Assembly: GCF_037039395.1 (NCBI RefSeq) | Contig: NZ_CP146242.1 | Location: 372,001-436,000 of the forward strand | Origin: Agrobacterium vitis | GTDB lineage: Bacteria > Pseudomonadota > Alphaproteobacteria > Rhizobiales > Rhizobiaceae | Length of the DNA: 64,000 bases | Reading direction: 5' to 3' | Shown here: in pieces, positions 36,323 through 44,848 of the stretch | Layout: each line of letters begins with the position of its first letter | How positions within the stretch are numbered: the stretch's first letter is position 1 | The notes under the pieces: generated by a model | What the model saw: the letters and a program-made list of their open reading frames with translations, nothing else | Told to the model about the DNA's origin: nothing | The model's database searches: none | Translations under genes and position numbers: made by a program

Positions 36323-38314
36323 ATGAAAAACCGTGCCGGTTGGCTGGCTCTCGGCGTGCTTGCCATTGCGACAGTATTGATGGTGTTTTTCGTGCTTCCG
36401 CAAATTGGCGGCACAAAGAAGACGGCAGAAACACCTGCTGCCCCGGCTGAACAGGCGGCGACGCCAGAGGCGTCCGGGCCGTCCTCGCCCACCCCTGCCC
36501 CCGATGGCCAGGCCGCCGCCAAGATGCAGCGCCTGACCAAAACCGCCGAGCAATCGGTGGCAACGCTGGAGGGCCTGTTTGCCGACCAGAAAACCCCGGC
36601 CCCCGAACTTTATGCCACAACGCGCATTGCCGCATTGACCGCGCTGAAGGCCTTGTCCGATGCCGATCTTCCGGCTGGAATTGAAGCCGGTCTTGCCGAG
36701 AGCATGACCAGGGCCAAGGCGTCGGCGGCCCGGGCCTTGCAACTCGTCGCCAAACTGCCCGCCTCACCTGAGGAAGCCGCCGCCGTGATCGCCAATATCG
36801 GTCGGGTCATGCGCGGCGAACCGGAAGTGGCTATCGATCCAGACATGCCGCGTTTTGACGTGTTGCGCGTTGAAAAAGACGGCTCGACGGTCATCGCCGG
36901 CAGTGCCGCACCGGGCGCCAAGGTCGAGGTCCATGACGGTTCCAACAATATTGCCAGCGCCACCGCTTCTCCCAATGGCGACTTCGCCATCGTGCTCGAC
37001 AAGCCCTTGTCGCCCGGCGATCATTCTCTGGATTTGAAAGCCACGACCAAGGAAGGCAAAACCATCGGGTCCGAGGAACAGGCGACGGTTTCCGTCCCGG
37101 CCGATCCATCCGGTGACGTGCTGGCCATGGTGACCAAGCCCGGCGAAGCCAGCCGGCTGATCAGTGGCCCGCAGCAGGATCAAGTCTCGCAACAGGATAA
37201 GGGCCAGCCACAGGCTCCTGAACAGATCAATGGTGTCGACAAGCAGGGCCGCGTTGCCGCAGCCACGCCTTCTACGCCCAGGACATCCCCAGGGTCTGCG
37301 TCCAGCCCATCCCTGTCCGCTGCCGATTTGCAGATCACCGCCGTCGAGCTTGAAGGCGACAAGATCTTCGTGGCAGGAAACGCCCAGAAGGCCCGCACCG
37401 TGACCGCCTATGCCGATGGCAAGCAGATCGGCTCGGCGGATGTCGACCAGAAGGGGCATTTCGTGGTCGAAGGCCAGATGGCGCTTTCCGTCGGCCAGCA
37501 TATCATCAGTGTCGACCTGAAGGATGCAGCAGGCAAGGTCACCCTGCGCGCGTCCGTGCCGTTCAACCGGCCGGAAGGCGATCAGGTTGCGGTTGTCGCA
37601 CCGGAAATCCAACCCGGCGCTGCCAGCAGCACCGTCAACCCGGCCACCGTCGATAGCAACCTGTTCGACCGGCAGCGCGATACGCTGGCCAAGTCCTTCG
37701 CATTGCTCAGCAACCTGTTTGCCGATGGCAAGACACCAACGCTGGAAAGCCTGGCCGCATCGCGCTCGGCGCTGGAATTTGCCCTGAAGGCGGTTGCCGA
37801 TTTCCGCCCGACCCCCAGCACGGACCAGACCGCCAGCACGTTCATGGCGGGCATGGCAGACCAGGCCGACAAGGCTCTGGTCGTCCTCAAGCAAGTGCCG
37901 ACCGCTTCGGTCACGGCAATGGCCAATGCCTTGCCGACCCTCAAGTCGCTTGTCGATGCGGCGCTGGAGCCGATGCCAGCCAAAATTGCCGCCGCGCAAG
38001 CCGCAGCGACGCAAAACCCGGCACCGACCCTCGCACCAACCGACGGCACATCGCCGCCAGTGCTGAGCCAGGCGCCGCTGACGGAAAGCAAGAATGCGGT
38101 GATCATCCGCCGGGGCGATACGCTCTGGCAGATTTCCCGGCGGGTCTATGGCCAGGGTGTGCGCTACACGACGATCTATGTCGCCAATGCCGAACAGATC
38201 AGCAATCCCGACCTGATCGAGCCCGGCCAGACCTTCACCGTGCCGGATCAATCCATGCCGGATGATGAGGCGGAAAAAATTCATCGCAAATGGATGCTGG
38301 AGCACAAGCGATAG
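36323..38314 (+). CDS. membrane-anchored LysM peptidoglycan-binding protein with duplicated helical and Ig-like modules
   Basis: A 663-residue protein. An N-terminal transmembrane anchor (WLALGVLAIATVLMVFFVL, residues 7-25) precedes a Pro/Ala linker. Then come helical module 1 (about 70-170, SVATLEGLFADQKTP), Ig-like domain 1 (about 175-252), a Pro/Gln/Ser linker, Ig-like domain 2 (about 336-412), helical module 2 (about 447-545, LLSNLFADGKTP) and a C-terminal LysM (VIIRRGDTLWQISRRVYG, about 592-642). Both module types occur twice in mirror order. It likely sits in the periplasm attached to peptidoglycan; exact role unknown. LysM-containing proteins of this type are common in rhizobia. Confidence 0.85.
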   Translation: MKNRAGWLALGVLAIATVLMVFFVLPQIGGTKKTAETPAAPAEQAATPEASGPSSPTPAPDGQAAAKMQRLTKTAEQSVATLEGLFADQKTPAPELYATTRIAALTALKALSDADLPAGIEAGLAESMTRAKASAARALQLVAKLPASPEEAAAVIANIGRVMRGEPEVAIDPDMPRFDVLRVEKDGSTVIAGSAAPGAKVEVHDGSNNIASATASPNGDFAIVLDKPLSPGDHSLDLKATTKEGKTIGSEEQATVSVPADPSGDVLAMVTKPGEASRLISGPQQDQVSQQDKGQPQAPEQINGVDKQGRVAAATPSTPRTSPGSASSPSLSAADLQITAVELEGDKIFVAGNAQKARTVTAYADGKQIGSADVDQKGHFVVEGQMALSVGQHIISVDLKDAAGKVTLRASVPFNRPEGDQVAVVAPEIQPGAASSTVNPATVDSNLFDRQRDTLAKSFALLSNLFADGKTPTLESLAASRSALEFALKAVADFRPTPSTDQTASTFMAGMADQADKALVVLKQVPTASVTAMANALPTLKSLVDAALEPMPAKIAAAQAAATQNPAPTLAPTDGTSPPVLSQAPLTESKNAVIIRRGDTLWQISRRVYGQGVRYTTIYVANAEQISNPDLIEPGQTFTVPDQSMPDDEAEKIHRKWMLEHKR

Positions 38315-38394
38315 ACGCAAACACTGGCAAGGACGGGGCTAAACCCGTCCGGTCCTTGCCTGTCTCGCTCATATTGCATATATCAGCAACGACC

Positions 38395-38420
38395 AAAGGC
38401 GGCCCCAGGGTCGCCTTTTT
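38395..38420 (+). terminator. Rho-independent terminator after the LysM gene
   Basis: AAAGGCGGCCC / GGGTCGCCTTT stem with one mismatch and a short CA loop, followed by a T-run. A second hairpin (GGACGGG/CCCGTCC near 38335-38350) lies upstream. Together they should end transcription. Confidence 0.75.
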
Positions 38421-38460
38421 CGTGCCGCCTCTTTTTTGCCCCCCTTCCGGGCGGCCCCAT

Positions 38461-38531
38461 AGAGCATTTCCAGGAAAAGTGGAAACCGGTTTTCCGCCCG
38501 GAAATGCGTAAAAACAAAGAGCGAGAGCGTT
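38461..38531. repeat. rhizobial intergenic repeat (GAGCATTTCC type)
   Basis: Reads AGAGCATTTCCAGGAAAAG, then an imperfect inverted segment GGAAAA..GGTTTTCC, then GGAAATGCGTAAAAACAAAG. This combination is familiar from many Rhizobium and Agrobacterium intergenic regions (recalled, not searched). A start of a similar sequence appears at the right end of the window. Confidence 0.6.
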
Positions 38532-38608
38532 GCTGCGATTTCACGAAGAGCAGAAACGCTTTAGGGAACCGACCGCGCTTCCACCAGCCCGCGCGCAGGA
38601 CATAAAGC

Positions 38609-40495
38609 ATGCATCAGAAAGTCAAAACGGTTTCGGCCGAAAGCAGCAATCCGTGGCGCACCATCGTCAATCTCTGGCCCTATATGTGGCCAGCCGAGCG
38701 CCTCGATCTGAAAATGCGGGTGGTCTGGGCCAGCCTGTTCCTGGTGATCGCCAAGCTTGTGCTGATGCTGGTGCCCTATTATTTCAAATGGGCCACCGAC
38801 GCGCTGAACGGCAAGATGGATGCGACGGGCCTGTTGCCTGCCTTCATGCTGTCGGCGGTCATGCTGGTCATCGCCTATAATCTGGCCCGCATCGTGCAGA
38901 TGGGCATCAACCAGTTTCGCGACGCGCTGTTTGCCAGCGTGGGCCAATATGCCGTGCGACGGCTTGCCCATATAACCTTTCTGCACATGCATCAATTGTC
39001 GCTGCGCTTCCATCTGGAGCGCAAGACCGGCGGGCTGTCGCGGATCATCGAGCGCGGCACCAAGGGCATCGAAACCATCGTCCGTTTCACCATTCTCAAC
39101 TCCATTCCGACGCTGATCGAATTTGCCCTGACGGCGGCAATTTTCTGGTGGGGCTATGGCCTCTCCTATCTGGCGATCACCGCCGTCACCGTCGCCGTCT
39201 ATGTCTGGTTCACGGTCAAGGCTTCGGACTGGCGCATCGCCATCCGCCGCTCGATGAATGACAGCGATACCGACGCCAATGTCAAAGCCATCGACTCGCT
39301 GTTGAATTTCGAGACGGTCAAATATTTCGGCAATGAAGCCATGGAAGCTCGCCGCTTCGATGCCTCCATGGCCCGCTATGAGAAGGCCGCGACCCAGGTC
39401 TGGACCTCGCTCGGCTGGCTAAACTTTGGCCAGGGGCTGATTTTCGGTGTGGGCATGACAGTGATGCTGGTGTTTTCAGCACTGGCCGTGCAGCGCGGCG
39501 AGCAGACCATCGGCGATTTCGTATTCGTCAACGCGCTGCTGTTGCAGCTTTCCGTGCCGCTGAATTTCATCGGCATGCTCTACCGCGAAATCCGCCAGGG
39601 CCTGACCGATATCGAGCAGATGTTCGACCTTCTGGCGGTAGAGCCGGAAGTGCGCGACGCGCCCGATGCAAAGCCGCTTGCCATCGCCAAGGGCGCGATC
39701 ACCTTCGAAAACGTGCATTTCGCCTATGACCCGGCAAGGCCGATCCTGAAGGGAATTTCCTTCACCGTGCCGGAGGGCAAGACAGTTGCCGTCGTCGGCC
39801 CATCGGGTGCGGGAAAGTCAACGATTTCACGGCTGCTCTACCGGTTTTACGATGTGCAGCAGGGCGCGATCCGCATTGATGGGCAGGATGTCCGCGACAT
39901 CACCCAGACCTCGCTGCGCGCCGCCATCGGCATGGTGCCGCAGGATACGGTGCTGTTCAACGACACCATTGCCTATAATATCCGTTATGGCAGGCCAGAG
40001 GCCAGCGACGCCGAGATGGAAGCCGCCGCCGACATTGCCCAGATCAGCCGCTCGATCCGCGAACTGCCGCAGGGCTACAAGACCATGGTCGGCGAGCGCG
40101 GCCTGAAACTGTCGGGCGGCGAAAAGCAGCGCGTCGCCATCGCCCGTACCGTGCTGAAATCCCCACCGATCCTCATTCTCGATGAGGCAACCTCGGCGCT
40201 CGACACCACGACTGAGCAGGATATCCAGGCGGCACTCGACATTGTTTCGCAAAACCGCACCACTTTGGTCATCGCCCATCGGCTGTCGACCGTGATCGGG
40301 GCTGATGAGATCGTCGTTTTGAAAGCGGGCGAAATCGCCGAGCGCGGCACTCACACGGAACTTCTGGCGCAAAACGGCCTTTATGCCTCCATGTGGAACC
40401 GACAGCGGGAGGCAACCCAGGCAGAAGAGCATCTGCGCCAGGTGCGCGAAAGCGACGATCTCGGCGTGGTCACGCGCCTGCCGCCTGCTGTGTAA
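38609..40495 (+). CDS. Atm1/HMT1-type ABC exporter (fused permease-ATPase)
   Basis: A 628-residue half-transporter. A six-helix exporter domain (about residues 35-335) contains the Atm1 hallmark LLNFETVKYFGNEAME. The ATPase domain has Walker A GPSGAGKST near residue 398, signature LSGGEKQRVAIART, Walker B ILILDEATSALD and the H-loop IAHRLST. Bacterial Atm1 homologues export glutathione-linked metal or sulfur species and are tied to metal tolerance or Fe-S homeostasis. AGGAC precedes the ATG. It would act as a homodimer in the inner membrane. Confidence 0.93.
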   Translation: MHQKVKTVSAESSNPWRTIVNLWPYMWPAERLDLKMRVVWASLFLVIAKLVLMLVPYYFKWATDALNGKMDATGLLPAFMLSAVMLVIAYNLARIVQMGINQFRDALFASVGQYAVRRLAHITFLHMHQLSLRFHLERKTGGLSRIIERGTKGIETIVRFTILNSIPTLIEFALTAAIFWWGYGLSYLAITAVTVAVYVWFTVKASDWRIAIRRSMNDSDTDANVKAIDSLLNFETVKYFGNEAMEARRFDASMARYEKAATQVWTSLGWLNFGQGLIFGVGMTVMLVFSALAVQRGEQTIGDFVFVNALLLQLSVPLNFIGMLYREIRQGLTDIEQMFDLLAVEPEVRDAPDAKPLAIAKGAITFENVHFAYDPARPILKGISFTVPEGKTVAVVGPSGAGKSTISRLLYRFYDVQQGAIRIDGQDVRDITQTSLRAAIGMVPQDTVLFNDTIAYNIRYGRPEASDAEMEAAADIAQISRSIRELPQGYKTMVGERGLKLSGGEKQRVAIARTVLKSPPILILDEATSALDTTTEQDIQAALDIVSQNRTTLVIAHRLSTVIGADEIVVLKAGEIAERGTHTELLAQNGLYASMWNRQREATQAEEHLRQVRESDDLGVVTRLPPAV

Positions 40496-40616
40496 TGCCC
40501 GTGTATAAAAGTGCGACTGCCTGCCTGTGGATGACCTCACTCAGGCCCGGCATTGCCCCTGAACACGTTTCGCGGTAGTCACGTCATCAATAGAGTTTTC
40601 AGGAGAAGTCCTACCG

Positions 40617-41316
40617 ATGTCCTTGTTCGATACGATCCGCAATACCCTCGTCCCCGTGCATAAGGAAGGCTATATCTTCGTCGGCGCTTTCTTCGTGGGA
40701 TCGCTGGTGCTCGGATGGATCTGGGGTCCGCTCTTCTGGATTGGCATGGTGCTGACCCTATGGTGTGCCTATTTCTTCCGCGACCCGGAGCGCCTCACCC
40801 CGCAGGATGACGATCTGGTGGTCAGCCCGGCCGATGGCCGCGTGTCGATGATCCAGATGGTCATCCCCCCGGAAGAATTGCAAGCTGTCGAGCGAACCGA
40901 TGCTGCGCATCTCGATCTTCATGAATGTTTTCGACGTCCATATCAATCGCGCCCCGGTGCGCGGTGCCATCCGTCAGGTCGTCTACCGCGAAGGTAGTTT
41001 CCTGAATGCCGAACTGGACAAAGCCAGCAGCGACAATGAGCGCAACTCGCTGGTCATCGACGGCCCGCGCGGCGCCATCGGCGTGGTGCAGATCGCCGGA
41101 CTGGTTGCTCGCCGCATCCTCTGCTGGTCGGTGCCCGGCCAGGCGCTCGGGGTTGGCGAACGTTTCGGCCTGATCCGCTTCGGTTCGCGACTGGATGTCT
41201 ACCTCCCAGCCGGTGCCGAGCCTCGCGTCGCGGTTGGCCAGCGTTCGATTGGTGGTGAAACCGTGATCGCGGAATATGGTTCGGCAAAGGGCCCGGTCAT
41301 CAGCCGCCGCAGCTGA
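40617..41316 (+). pseudogene. psd: phosphatidylserine decarboxylase proenzyme, frameshifted (possible sequence error)
   Basis: The first frame opens [19 protein letters not shown] and runs through a membrane segment and [10 protein letters not shown]. The second frame resumes [21 protein letters not shown] and contains the autocleavage Gly-Ser of [12 protein letters not shown]. The frames join if one base is removed near 40880-40885 (then reading [18 protein letters not shown]). The total is then 233 codons, matching the 232-residue rhizobial Psd. It makes phosphatidylethanolamine with PssA, whose gene follows 37 bases later. A true null would alter the membrane strongly, so an error is a serious possibility. 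Confidence 0.9.
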
Positions 41317-41353
41317 GACGATTTTTGCAGGCCATAACGGAGACAGGTCAGCC

Positions 41354-42262
41354 ATGAACAGCGACACGCCGCAGAATCAGGCGCATCCTTCGGAAACGCA
41401 TGAGGTGCCGAAAACTCAGGCCGATGAGAATCACGCGGGCCAGCAGGAGGTCAACGAGGCCTCACGCGGGCCTCGGCTGCGGGAAATTCCCCTGCGGCTG
41501 ATGATTCCCAACCTGATTACCGTTTTGGCAATCTGCGCTGGCCTGACCGGCGTGCGCCTGGCCTTCGAGGGGCGCTTCGAGCTTGCGGTCGGCATGGTTC
41601 TGGTGGCGGCTTTTCTCGATGGAATTGATGGACGCATCGCCCGTCTGATGAAAGCCACATCGAAATTCGGCGCCCAGATGGATTCTCTCGCCGATATCGT
41701 CAATTTCGGCGTGGCGCCCGGCCTGGTTCTCTATGTCTATATTCTGGACCAGGCCCGGTCCTTCGGCTGGATCGCGGCGCTGATCTTTGCGATATCAGCA
41801 GGCCTGCGGCTTGCCCGCTTCAATGTCATGGACGAGCGTGCCATCAAGGCCCCTTGGCAAAGCGCTTATTTCGTCGGCGTTCCGGCACCGGCTGGTGCGC
41901 TTCTGGTCATGCTGCCAATCTATCTTGGCTTTCTGGGCGTGGAAGCCACGCCTGGTTTTGCCTTTGCCTCCTCGGCCTATACGATGCTGATCGCCTTCCT
42001 GCTGATCAGCCGTTTGCCGGTCTGGTCCGGCAAATCCGAAAAGAAGGTCCGCCGCGATCTGGTTCTGCCACTGACAATCGCCGTGGTGCTTTATGTCGCC
42101 CTGCTGATGAGCTTCACCTGGGAAGTCCTGTCGGTGACGGTCATTGTCTATGTTCTCTCCCTGCCCTTCGGCGCCCGCGCCTGGAAACGGAAATACGGCA
42201 CCTTGACCGTCATGGAAGACCACGACGACCATCACGGCGCCGGAATGGATCGAGGCCTTTGA
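41354..42262 (+). CDS. pssA: CDP-diacylglycerol-serine O-phosphatidyltransferase
   Basis: A 302-residue membrane enzyme of the CDP-alcohol phosphotransferase family. Its motif DGIDGRIARLMKATSKFGAQ continuing MDSLAD gives the D-G-x2-A-R-x8-G-x3-D-x3-D pattern near residues 95-120. Several transmembrane helices follow. It makes phosphatidylserine for Psd upstream. The ATG at 41354 has GGAGAC upstream; an in-frame ATG at 41276 lies inside psd. The N-terminal ~45 residues are polar. Confidence 0.93.
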   Translation: MNSDTPQNQAHPSETHEVPKTQADENHAGQQEVNEASRGPRLREIPLRLMIPNLITVLAICAGLTGVRLAFEGRFELAVGMVLVAAFLDGIDGRIARLMKATSKFGAQMDSLADIVNFGVAPGLVLYVYILDQARSFGWIAALIFAISAGLRLARFNVMDERAIKAPWQSAYFVGVPAPAGALLVMLPIYLGFLGVEATPGFAFASSAYTMLIAFLLISRLPVWSGKSEKKVRRDLVLPLTIAVVLYVALLMSFTWEVLSVTVIVYVLSLPFGARAWKRKYGTLTVMEDHDDHHGAGMDRGL

Positions 42263-42465
42263 AACAGGCCTTTAAAACCGGAAATTGTAAAACAGACTCA
42301 CGAAAAGTAGCAGCCTTTGATTTAAATTAATTTGCATTGTTCACGAAAGTGTCATGATCTCTAAACCTGAGCAGTCAAAAAAGCACTGTTCTGGAGTTTG
42401 TTACGGGAAAAACGCAATCCGGTTTTCTCGATAAGGACAGACTGAAACAAGGGAAATGCGTATCC

Positions 42466-42488
42466 GTCAGGTTGCAAGCAAACCTGAC
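42466..42488 (+). other. hairpin in the leader of a small gene
   Basis: GTCAGGTT, a 7-base loop GCAAGCA, then AACCTGAC: a perfect 8-bp stem 31 bases before the 46-aa gene's ATG. It may be a 5' UTR structure. Confidence 0.5.
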
Positions 42489-42519
42489 AGGCCGCAATGG
42501 AAACACTTTGGAGAACATC

Positions 42520-42660
42520 ATGCCCGCCCCCCTGCAAGCTAAAGAAGCACCGCAACCGGCCAAGCCGGAATTGAGCGACAATTACCGCCCGATCGGTCTG
42601 AAAGCAGTGATTGCCGCCGCCCTGATGTTGAAGCGAGCGCCGATCAAAAAAGTCGCGTGA
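42520..42660 (+). CDS. small hypothetical protein (46 aa)
   Basis: A 46-residue ORF opened by an ATG with GGAG about 6 bases upstream. It has a Pro/Ala/Lys-rich first half, then SDNYRPIGLKAVIAAALMLK, a short amphipathic helix, and a basic end APIKKVA. The start at 42472 would lie inside a hairpin, so 42520 is preferred. I do not recognise it with certainty; short proteins with a GLKAV-A helix occur in rhizobia. It might associate with membrane or another protein. Confidence 0.55.
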   Translation: MPAPLQAKEAPQPAKPELSDNYRPIGLKAVIAAALMLKRAPIKKVA

Positions 42661-42683
42661 GGACGCCCTTTTTCCAATAGCGT

Positions 42684-43439
42684 TCAAAACAGCGATAGCT
42701 GTTGCGAAGGCGGCTTGGGTTCGGTTTTCGGCGTTGGATTCTCGATACGGACCTGCACATCCGGGCCGGTATTGGCGACCTTGTTGACCTTGTCGGACAC
42801 CGGAATGGCTTCGAATATGTCCTCGTCTGCGGGCTTTAGCAAGTCGGCGACATGGCGTGGCTCATGGCGCTTGCAATCCAGCCAACGCTCGAAATCCTCC
42901 GGGCCGATCACGACAGGCATGCGGTCATGGATCGCTCGAATGGAGCGATTGGCACGGGTGGTCAGGATGGCGCCGGTATCGATTTCAGATCCATCGGCGG
43001 CTGCAAAGGTTTCGACCAGGCCACCGAACGCGACAATCCTGCCCTGGGTGGGCCGTATCCAGTAAGCCTGCGGTTTTTCACCGCTTTCCTTTGCTGGCCG
43101 ATACCATTCGTAAAAGCCGGAGGCCGGGATCAAAACACGGCGATGGCGCATGGCGCCGCGAAACGACGCCTTGGTTTCGGCCGTCTCAGAACGCGCATTG
43201 ATCAGCAGCGGAAAATCACTCGGGTCCTTCACCCAGCCGGGCAGAAAACCCCAACGCACCAGCAGCGCCCGCCTGCTCGGCAGGTTGCTGCCCGCCATCG
43301 GCACCTCGCCATTGCCGACAGTCAGGATCGGCTGGGTCGGAGCAATGTTGAAGCGGGGCGGAAAGGCCTCGAGTTCGTGCAGACCAAAGGCCTCCACGAT
43401 TTCGTCCGGTGTCACGGTCAGGGCAAAACGTCCACACAT
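42684..43439 (-). CDS. SRAP domain protein (YedK/HMCES-like)
   Basis: A 251-residue protein beginning MCGRFAL, whose Cys2 forms the thiazolidine crosslink to abasic sites in single-stranded DNA in this family. ARSETAETKASFRGAMRHRR, RVLIPASGFYEWYRP and the IHDRMPVVIGPEDFERWLD block are also conserved. It protects abasic sites during replication. The ATG at 43439 must be the start because the catalytic Cys is second. It is divergent from the Nudix gene with 90 bases between. Confidence 0.92.
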   Translation of the reverse strand: MCGRFALTVTPDEIVEAFGLHELEAFPPRFNIAPTQPILTVGNGEVPMAGSNLPSRRALLVRWGFLPGWVKDPSDFPLLINARSETAETKASFRGAMRHRRVLIPASGFYEWYRPAKESGEKPQAYWIRPTQGRIVAFGGLVETFAAADGSEIDTGAILTTRANRSIRAIHDRMPVVIGPEDFERWLDCKRHEPRHVADLLKPADEDIFEAIPVSDKVNKVANTGPDVQVRIENPTPKTEPKPPSQQLSLF

Positions 43440-43529
43440 GCACTTGTCTTCGCAGTCACAGAGCCTATCGTCAAGCGACCTTACAATGACTGCCTGACGC
43501 ATCGGGTCAGCAAACAGAACGAGCATCGC

Positions 43530-43970
43530 ATGACCGAGCAACCCGTCCCGGTTTTTTTCGCCCCCGCCTCTTCCGCCATCGTGATCCGCCAAGGCAAGCT
43601 GCTGCTGGTCAAGCGCTCGAAGCCGCCCGCCGCCGATCTCTATGCATTTCCCGGTGGGCGTGGCGAACCCGCCGAAACACCGGAAGAGACCGCCTTGCGC
43701 GAGTTGAAGGAGGAGACCGGCCTATCGGCCCATGCGCCCAGTCTGTTTGCCAGCTACGACCTCTACCCCGACCCCGGCGGCCCCAGTCACCATCACTTCC
43801 GGCTTTCCGTTTTCCTCGTCACCCTGGACGACCCGGCGGCGGCAGCGGTCGCCCAAAGCGATGCCGCAGCCCTGGGCTGGTATAGCCCGGTGGAAATCCG
43901 GGATCTGCCCGTGCCACCCAGCGTGCTCGACTGCGTAGAAAAGCTGGTGGCTTGCGGTAAAGCAGCGTAA
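43530..43970 (+). CDS. Nudix hydrolase
   Basis: A 146-residue protein. The Nudix box GRGEPAETPEETALRELKEE, continuing TGL, is complete (G-x5-E-x7-RE-U-x-EE-x-G-U), with KRSKPPAADLYAFPGG just before it. It hydrolyses nucleoside-diphosphate derivatives; the substrate cannot be told. The ATG at 43530 is the natural start (MTEQPVPVFFAP). A longer in-frame opening from 42852 is antisense to the SRAP gene and is not real. Confidence 0.88.
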   Translation: MTEQPVPVFFAPASSAIVIRQGKLLLVKRSKPPAADLYAFPGGRGEPAETPEETALRELKEETGLSAHAPSLFASYDLYPDPGGPSHHHFRLSVFLVTLDDPAAAAVAQSDAAALGWYSPVEIRDLPVPPSVLDCVEKLVACGKAA

Positions 43971-44039
43971 ACCAAGGCGGGAATCGTGATAAGATTGACG
44001 TTAATCCCGGCGCATCCGCCGGATATGCCATGGATATGC

Positions 44040-44474
44040 ATGACCCGACGAATACTGCTTTTTCCTGTCCTTTGTACCGTGTCCGTCCTTCTGGCGGGAA
44101 CTGCTGCAGCGGCAAATGTCGCGCCCCCGGCAAAGCTGCCCGGCGAGGCTGCAACGCCTGCGCAACAGGCAACACCCTATGACGGACAGTTGAATCGGCT
44201 CTCGGAAATCCTGGGGACCGTGACCTATCTGCGCAATCTCTGTGCGGGCCAACCGGAGCAGCAATGGCGGGCTGCGGCCGAAAAGCTGATCGCGCTCGAT
44301 GCAGGCACTGAACCAGCCCGCAAGCAGATGCTGACAGCCGCCTATAACCGTGGTTATCGGGCCTTTGCCGCAGTGCATCCCTCTTGCACTTCTGCTGCTC
44401 GGGTGGCAGAAAGCCAGTATCGTGCTGAAGGCGCAACACTTGTTCGGGAAATGACGGCGCGCTTTGGAAATTAA
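44040..44474 (+). CDS. TIGR02301-like exported protein
   Basis: A 144-residue protein. A signal peptide (ILLFPVLCTVSVLLAGTAAA) precedes a mature domain with RLSEILGTVTYLRNLC, WRAAAEKLIALDA and RKQMLTAAYNRGYRAFAAVH. This resembles the alphaproteobacterial TIGR02301 family of unknown function. Two cysteines (NLC and HPSC) may pair. It would be periplasmic. The ATG at 44040 begins the signal peptide; in-frame ATGs upstream add residues before it. Confidence 0.7.
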   Translation: MTRRILLFPVLCTVSVLLAGTAAAANVAPPAKLPGEAATPAQQATPYDGQLNRLSEILGTVTYLRNLCAGQPEQQWRAAAEKLIALDAGTEPARKQMLTAAYNRGYRAFAAVHPSCTSAARVAESQYRAEGATLVREMTARFGN

Positions 44475-44573
44475 CCAATAATTCATCCGATTTAGCATTC
44501 GCCCGTGTCGTTTTGATAAAACACTGATAGAGTCGTTAACAGCTGAGTAAGTATCGCTTCGAGGACATGCAGA

Positions 44574-44831
44574 ATGGAACCACGCCGCAACGAGATTGAC
44601 GACATGATCGTTCATGAAAAGATGCAGGCTGCCCTCGAATATCAGAACGAGGCCTGGGCCGATGGCATGGCTGATGGCATCGAACCGGAAATCATCGCCG
44701 ATGCGGCCATTGCTTTGGCCATGCGCGAAACCATCCGCATTCATGGCGAAGATGGTGCGGAAGCCATGTTGGAGTCTTTGCGCGCCCGTATGCTGGCCGG
44801 TGAGTTTTCTCCCAAGCGAAGTGTTCAGTAA
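44574..44831 (+). CDS. small conserved hypothetical protein (85 aa)
   Basis: An 85-residue acidic protein, mostly predicted helix (MIVHEKMQAALEYQNEAWAD, IIADAAIALAMRETIRIHGE, AMLESLRARMLAGEF). GAGGA lies about 10 bases before the ATG. No signal peptide or known motif. It precedes an exported protein gene by 17 bases and probably forms an operon with it. Confidence 0.65.
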   Translation: MEPRRNEIDDMIVHEKMQAALEYQNEAWADGMADGIEPEIIADAAIALAMRETIRIHGEDGAEAMLESLRARMLAGEFSPKRSVQ

Positions 44832-44848
44832 GTTTCAGAGGCAATAAG

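Noticed and set aside
36764..38320. 518-codon minus-strand open frame
   Set aside because: Antisense to the LysM protein gene, whose domains are clear.
42852..43529. Long plus-strand open frame upstream of the Nudix gene
   Set aside because: It is antisense to the SRAP gene, which has full family motifs; Nudix homology begins at 43530.
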